Assembly: GCA_934364765.1 (NCBI GenBank)
Contig: CAKRMO010000033.1
Span: 1-8,598 of the forward strand
Direction: 5' to 3'
From: an uncultured Bacteroidaceae bacterium
GTDB taxonomy: Bacteria > Bacteroidota > Bacteroidia > Bacteroidales > Bacteroidaceae
Length of the DNA: 8,598 bases
How positions within the stretch are numbered: position 1 is the stretch's first letter; each line of letters starts with the position of its first letter. The position numbers and the translations under genes are program-made. Below, piece by piece: positions 5,895 through 8,598 of the stretch. The notes under the pieces were generated by a model. It ran no database searches. It was given only the letters and a program-made list of their open reading frames with translations, and was not told where the DNA came from.

Positions 5895-6160
5895 CAAAAA
5901 AGGCGTGATGCCTCTTATCGCGTTTAGCACGGGGCGGCCTCGGATGGAACCCCGGTCTGTTTATAAGAATACATCACGCCTATCTGCGTGAGCATTGCTT
6001 CTTAAACAGAACAGAGGTTCGCATACGAGCCGCCTGTCACATATTATTTCCGTGCTTGTTATTCCAATTGAGTTTCCGAGGCTCTTGGCTAAACGCGAAA
6101 TAATAGCGAATGCTTTGTTTTTACCGAAAAATTAGCGGACGAGGCTTTGCGCCAAGTCCG
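5895..6160 (-). ncRNA. Large structured RNA, 6S-like candidate
   Basis: A minus-strand RNA is supported by nested pairing and its own terminator. The closing stem pairs 6088-6098 with 5918-5928 (11 bp perfect), extended by TAA/TTA across a 2-base bulge. Inside it, CCGAGGC/GCCTCGG (6076-6082 with 5937-5943), GGTTC/GAACC (6016-6020 with 5947-5951), AAACAGA/TCTGTTT (6004-6010 with 5956-5962), TTCTT/AAGAA (5999-6003 with 5965-5969) and the apical GCGTGA/TCACGC (5986-5991 with 5974-5979) stack into a long rod. A large asymmetric bubble of about 55 bases lies on the 5' side. Rod, bubble and apical hairpin recall 6S RNA, the RNA polymerase regulator, and the Bacteroidales-1 class. That assignment is inference. 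The 5' end is uncertain: near 6160 if the -7 element at 6164-6171 is used, or near 6115 otherwise. I rejected tmRNA, RNase P and SRP RNA for lack of their core motifs. Confidence 0.6.
5896..5916 (-). terminator. Intrinsic terminator of the structured RNA
   Basis: On the minus strand AGGC and GCCT pair around the loop ATCAC, and a run of six T follows. Outward G-U and A-U pairs lengthen the stem to about 7 bp. It ends the 6S-like RNA and lies 53 bases before the methyltransferase ATG. The ten bases complementary to the apical region of the same RNA overlap this hairpin. Confidence 0.7.
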
Positions 6161-6163
6161 TTT

Positions 6164-6171
6164 CAAAGGTA
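6164..6171 (-). promoter_or_regulatory. Candidate -7 element of the structured RNA
   Basis: The minus strand reads TACCTTTG, an exact TAnnTTTG match, located between the pheS terminator and the structured RNA. Transcription would start near 6158, almost exactly at a small hairpin (6136-6160, arms CGGAC/GTCCG). No -33 TTTG was found at the usual distance. A weaker alternative, TAATTTTT on the minus strand at 6134-6127, would start the RNA nearer its main closing stem. Confidence 0.5.
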
Positions 6172-6208
6172 CAAAAAGTTTGTGTAACGCCCGCATTTTG
6201 CCGCATAA

Positions 6209-6244
6209 AAAAACTCCGGCAGGGAACGCCCCGCCGGAGTTTTT
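6209..6244 (-). terminator. Intrinsic terminator downstream of pheS
   Basis: The arms 6209-6220 and 6233-6244 form a perfect 12-bp stem with GC-rich core ACTCCGGC/GCCGGAGT around a 12-base loop. On the minus strand a T-tract runs through and past the base of the stem, as expected for a terminator of pheS. It is A/T-flanked on both sides, so it could also act on the plus strand, where no gene approaches. A second small perfect hairpin (CGCGCC/GGCGCG, 6254-6269) sits between it and the pheS stop. Confidence 0.9.
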
Positions 6245-6278
6245 ATTTGTTTCCGCGCCTTTTGGCGCGTGTGGCTTC

Positions 6279-7298
6279 TTAGTTTGCTGCCGTGAACTCT
6301 TCGAGAAACCTCACGTCGTTTTCGGAGAAAAGCCTCAGGTCGTCAACCTTGTATTTCAGGTTGGCAATTCTCTCCACGCCCATTCCGAAAGCGTAGCCCG
6401 TGTATTCCTTGGAGTCTATGCCGTTTGCGTCGAGAACTGCTGGGTCAACCATTCCGCAGCCGAGTATCTCCACCCATCCGGTGTTCTTGCAGAACGAGCA
6501 TCCTTTGCCGCCGCAAATGTCGCAGCTTATGTCCATTTCGGCCGAAGGCTCGGTAAACGGGAAATATGACGGACGCAGGCGGATTTTTGTCTCAGCACCG
6601 AACATTTCGCGGGCGAATGTGAGCAGCACCTGCTTGAGGTCGGCAAACGAAACCTGCTTGTCAACGTAAAGCCCTTCCACCTGGTGGAAGAAACAGTGCG
6701 CACGCGCCGAAATTGCCTCGTTGCGGTAAACGCGCCCCGGGCATATAACCCTTATTGGCGGCTGGCTGCGCTCCATTACGCGGCTTTGCACGGAGCTTGT
6801 GTGGGTTCGCAGCAAAATGTTGGGGCTTTCAACGAAGAAAGTGTCCTGCATGTCGCGTGCGGGGTGGTCGGCGGGGAAATTCATTGACGAGAACACGTGC
6901 CAGTCGTCCTCAACTTCCGGCCCTTGCGCCAGCACAAAGCCCATTCTGTCGAATATGTTTATAATTTCGTTCTCCACGAGCGTCAGCGGGTGGCGCGTGC
7001 CGAGCTTCACGGGCGACGCCGTGCGCGTCAGGTCTGTGTCGGCGGCGGTGTCCTCGGCTGTGGTGAGGTTTTCGCGCAGACTGTTGATTTTTTCCGTTGC
7101 CGCCTGTTTCAGGGCGTTAATCTTCATGCCCACTTCGCGCTTCTTGTCCGCCTGCACATTGCGGAACTCGTTCATAAGCAGGCTTATCTCGCCCTTTTTG
7201 CTCAGGTATTTTATGCGCAACGCCTCGATGTCTTTCGCATCCTTTGCGCTGAGCGTCTTAACTTCTTCGAGAATTTGCTGGATTTTCTCAATAATCAT
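6279..7298 (-). CDS. pheS: Phenylalanine--tRNA ligase, alpha subunit
   Basis: PheS is the catalytic subunit of the heterotetrameric class II synthetase that charges tRNA-Phe. The 339-residue protein is full length. Residues 1-85 form the N-terminal coiled-coil that contacts tRNA. The catalytic core starts near TRHPLTLVENEI (101-112), continues through DHPARDMQDTFF (144-155), motif 2 (GRVYRNEAISARAHCFFHQVEG, 188-209) and motif 3 (GYAFGMGVERIA, 301-312). A four-cysteine knuckle, CDICGGKGCSFC (259-270), could bind zinc; similar clusters occur in part of the bacterial PheS family. The gene stands alone with its own promoter and a strong terminator; pheT is not in the window. Start at 7298 gives the usual N-terminus. 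Confidence 0.98.
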   Translation of the reverse strand: MIIEKIQQILEEVKTLSAKDAKDIEALRIKYLSKKGEISLLMNEFRNVQADKKREVGMKINALKQAATEKINSLRENLTTAEDTAADTDLTRTASPVKLGTRHPLTLVENEIINIFDRMGFVLAQGPEVEDDWHVFSSMNFPADHPARDMQDTFFVESPNILLRTHTSSVQSRVMERSQPPIRVICPGRVYRNEAISARAHCFFHQVEGLYVDKQVSFADLKQVLLTFAREMFGAETKIRLRPSYFPFTEPSAEMDISCDICGGKGCSFCKNTGWVEILGCGMVDPAVLDANGIDSKEYTGYAFGMGVERIANLKYKVDDLRLFSENDVRFLEEFTAAN

Positions 7299-7324
7299 GA
7301 TTTCCTATTCTTCAAAATTTGAAG

Positions 7325-7355
7325 CAAAGTTAGCCATTTTCTATGTAACAACAAT
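7325..7355 (-). promoter_or_regulatory. Candidate pheS promoter
   Basis: The minus strand reads TAACTTTG (7332 to 7325), an exact -7 match and identical to the octamer upstream of the SPOR gene. ATTG on the minus strand at 7355-7352, 19 bp upstream, matches the -33 TTTG box at three of four bases. The leader before the ATG at 7298 would be about 20 nt. Confidence 0.6.
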
Positions 7356-7385
7356 CTGCTAATACGGATAAAAGGCTTATTTTTG
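7355..7385 (+). promoter_or_regulatory. Candidate promoter of the DUF4348-murB operon
   Basis: TATTTTTG at 7378-7385 matches TAnnTTTG exactly. TCTG at 7355-7358, 19 bp upstream, matches the -33 box at three of four bases. Transcription would start near 7392, about 14 nt before the ATG at 7406. It is back to back with the pheS promoter; their -33 boxes touch at 7355, so the two polymerase footprints would overlap. Confidence 0.6.
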
Positions 7386-7405
7386 CAAGTGAATAGCTAA
7401 AAGAA

Positions 7406-8242
7406 ATGAAGAAGTTATATCTTGGGCTGCTTTTGGCGGTGGCGGCAGTATCATGCACAAACAAAAAAACTGCACAGACGGAAACCGTGGCGCAGACTGC
7501 TGTGGAGGATTCCGCTGAGGCCAATGCCGACACCATTGGCATAGACTCTGCCGAAACCACACCGCCGCCGGCTGTTGACGAACTGTTTGCCGATTTTATA
7601 TACTCTTACACCACAAACCGCAGCTTCCAGTACCGCAGAACCGATTTCCCCCTGAAAAAATACGAGAACGGCAAGTTTGCCGGCGCGGTGAACCGCATAG
7701 ACTGGAAGTTTGACAAATTGTATTACAAGCACAGTCTGCACATAATCATACTCGACGGCGAGAAGGAACTTAACAACCTGATAAAACTAAGGCCCGACAC
7801 GGTGAGGGTGGAGTGGCTTCTGTTCAGCAGGAGGAGGTGCAAGCAGTATGTGTTTGCGCGTGAAAACGGAAGCTGGCGCATGAACCGCATAAACTACTTC
7901 CCGATAAGCAGGCACAAGGACGCGGGCTTTTTGAATTTCTACGAAAAATTCGCAACAGACTCTGTGTTCCAGAGCGGGCATCTTAACGAAACCATAGATT
8001 TCATAACCTTTGACGAGGACAACCATTACCAAAAAATTGAGGGGCTTATAGAGAGCGACCAATGGCCGGTGTTTCATCCCGAACTGCCTGCAAACGACAT
8101 TTTCAACATTGACTATGGCTTGGGGCTGCACAACAAGAATGTGCGCGTTGTTTCGGTCAGGGGAAATTCAAACGGAATGTCGAGCATGTTCAAGTTTGCA
8201 AGGCATAAAGGTGTCTGGAAGCTTGTGAAATTTGAAAACTGA
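7406..8242 (+). CDS. DUF4348 family lipoprotein
   Basis: The 278-residue protein has a signal peptide ending in a lipobox (AAVSC, acylated Cys17). A low-complexity Thr/Ala/Glu/Pro linker (about 18-56) follows, then a globular domain (about 57-278) that I recognise as the Bacteroidales-specific DUF4348 family. Recurrent features are DELFADFIYSYTTNRSFQYRR near the start of the domain, WLLFSRRRCKQYVFARENGSWRMNRI in the middle, and a C-terminal KGVWKLVKFEN strand. The function of the family is unknown. It probably sits on the outer membrane facing the periplasm. It starts an operon with murB, whose ATG is 9 bases after this stop, hinting at a cell-wall link; that is inference. Confidence 0.88.
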   Translation: MKKLYLGLLLAVAAVSCTNKKTAQTETVAQTAVEDSAEANADTIGIDSAETTPPPAVDELFADFIYSYTTNRSFQYRRTDFPLKKYENGKFAGAVNRIDWKFDKLYYKHSLHIIILDGEKELNNLIKLRPDTVRVEWLLFSRRRCKQYVFARENGSWRMNRINYFPISRHKDAGFLNFYEKFATDSVFQSGHLNETIDFITFDEDNHYQKIEGLIESDQWPVFHPELPANDIFNIDYGLGLHNKNVRVVSVRGNSNGMSSMFKFARHKGVWKLVKFEN

Positions 8243-8251
8243 CATTCGCGT

Positions 8252-8598
8252 ATGGATGTGCATGAAAACTTTCCGCTTCTTCACCGTAACACTTTTGCCG
8301 TAGAGGCAAAGGCGGCAAAGTTTGTTGAATACTATTCCGTAAAGGAGCTGAAGGAAGCCCTTGGGGATTTTGGCGGCAGGAAGTGCGGCTCTGACCGGAA
8401 CCTGTTTGTAGGGCAGGGGAGCAACCTTTTGTTCACGAAAGATTTTGGCGGGACTGTGTTTCACGGCTGCATATCCGATGTGGATGTGGCGGCAGACGAA
8501 GGGGACAGTGTGCTTGTGTCTGTTGGCGCCGGTATGCTCTGGGACGATTTTGTGGCGTGGTGCGTTGGCAATAACCTGTATGGCGCGGAGAACCGTTC
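8252..8598 (+). CDS. murB: UDP-N-acetylenolpyruvoylglucosamine reductase, 5' part
   Basis: MurB is the FAD-dependent, NADPH-using reductase that completes UDP-N-acetylmuramic acid in the cytoplasm, an essential step in peptidoglycan synthesis. Only the first 115 codons are inside the window; the frame is open at the right edge. Visible motifs of the FAD-binding domain are HRNTFAVEAKA (11-21, the family's NTFG-like block), LFVGQGSNLLFTKDFGGTV (51-69, the GxGSNLL pyrophosphate-binding loop), VSVGAGMLWDDFVAWCV (90-106) and the start of the GLxGxENxS block (NNLYGAEN, 108-115). The truncation is due to the window edge, not a mutation. It follows the DUF4348 gene by 9 bases and is probably cotranscribed. 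Confidence 0.95.
   Translation, partial: MDVHENFPLLHRNTFAVEAKAAKFVEYYSVKELKEALGDFGGRKCGSDRNLFVGQGSNLLFTKDFGGTVFHGCISDVDVAADEGDSVLVSVGAGMLWDDFVAWCVGNNLYGAENR

Noticed and set aside
5895..6160. Structured RNA considered as tmRNA, RNase P RNA, SRP RNA or a cobalamin riboswitch
   Set aside because: No tRNA-like ends or tag frame, no RNase P core motifs, no SRP tetraloop domain and no cobalamin-box sequence could be found.
6147..6569. Open frame of 140 codons on the plus strand spanning the pheS terminator and 3' end
   Set aside because: It crosses a strong terminator and lies antisense to pheS; the translation shows no family features.

Overview
The window looks like chromosomal DNA from a member of the Bacteroidetes, most likely order Bacteroidales. 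Signs of this are a DUF4348 lipoprotein, a Bacteroidetes-type TatC, the near absence of Shine-Dalgarno sequences, several matches to the Bacteroidetes -7 promoter element TAnnTTTG, and a pheS gene with no pheT next to it. The genus cannot be fixed from the sequence. Assignments rest on recognised motifs; no database search was run.

Layout. Positions 60-1726 (minus strand) hold a SPOR-domain lipoprotein followed by tatA and tatC, the twin-arginine protein export pair. Positions 1977-3209 (plus strand) hold a tight four-gene cluster: a YtxH-like small membrane protein, a holin-like/DUF1469-type membrane protein, a small basic protein and a lipoprotein. It looks like a small envelope or stress operon. 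Positions 3210-3668 are non-coding and rich in repeats. They hold a four-unit array of 15-bp dyads spaced exactly 21 bp apart, two copies of a GCGTAT-type palindrome, and another hairpin.

Positions 3669-5842 (minus strand) encode a two-gene restriction-modification-like module. It has an EcoRI-family adenine methyltransferase with an inserted dockerin-like calcium-loop motif, translationally coupled (ATGA overlap) to a DUF262-HNH nuclease. Just upstream on the same strand, about 5895-6160, lies a large structured non-coding RNA with a long closing stem, an apical hairpin and its own intrinsic terminator. It resembles a 6S-type RNA. Ten bases of its apical region are perfectly complementary to the terminator, so two folds compete.

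Positions 6209-7298 hold pheS with a strong terminator. A divergent promoter region separates it from a DUF4348 lipoprotein (7406-8242) and the start of murB (8252 to the window end), which form a cell-envelope operon.

The points most worth a second look are the methyltransferase/DUF262-HNH pair with its calcium-loop insert, the structured RNA and its alternative fold upstream of that pair, and the 21-bp-phased dyad array.
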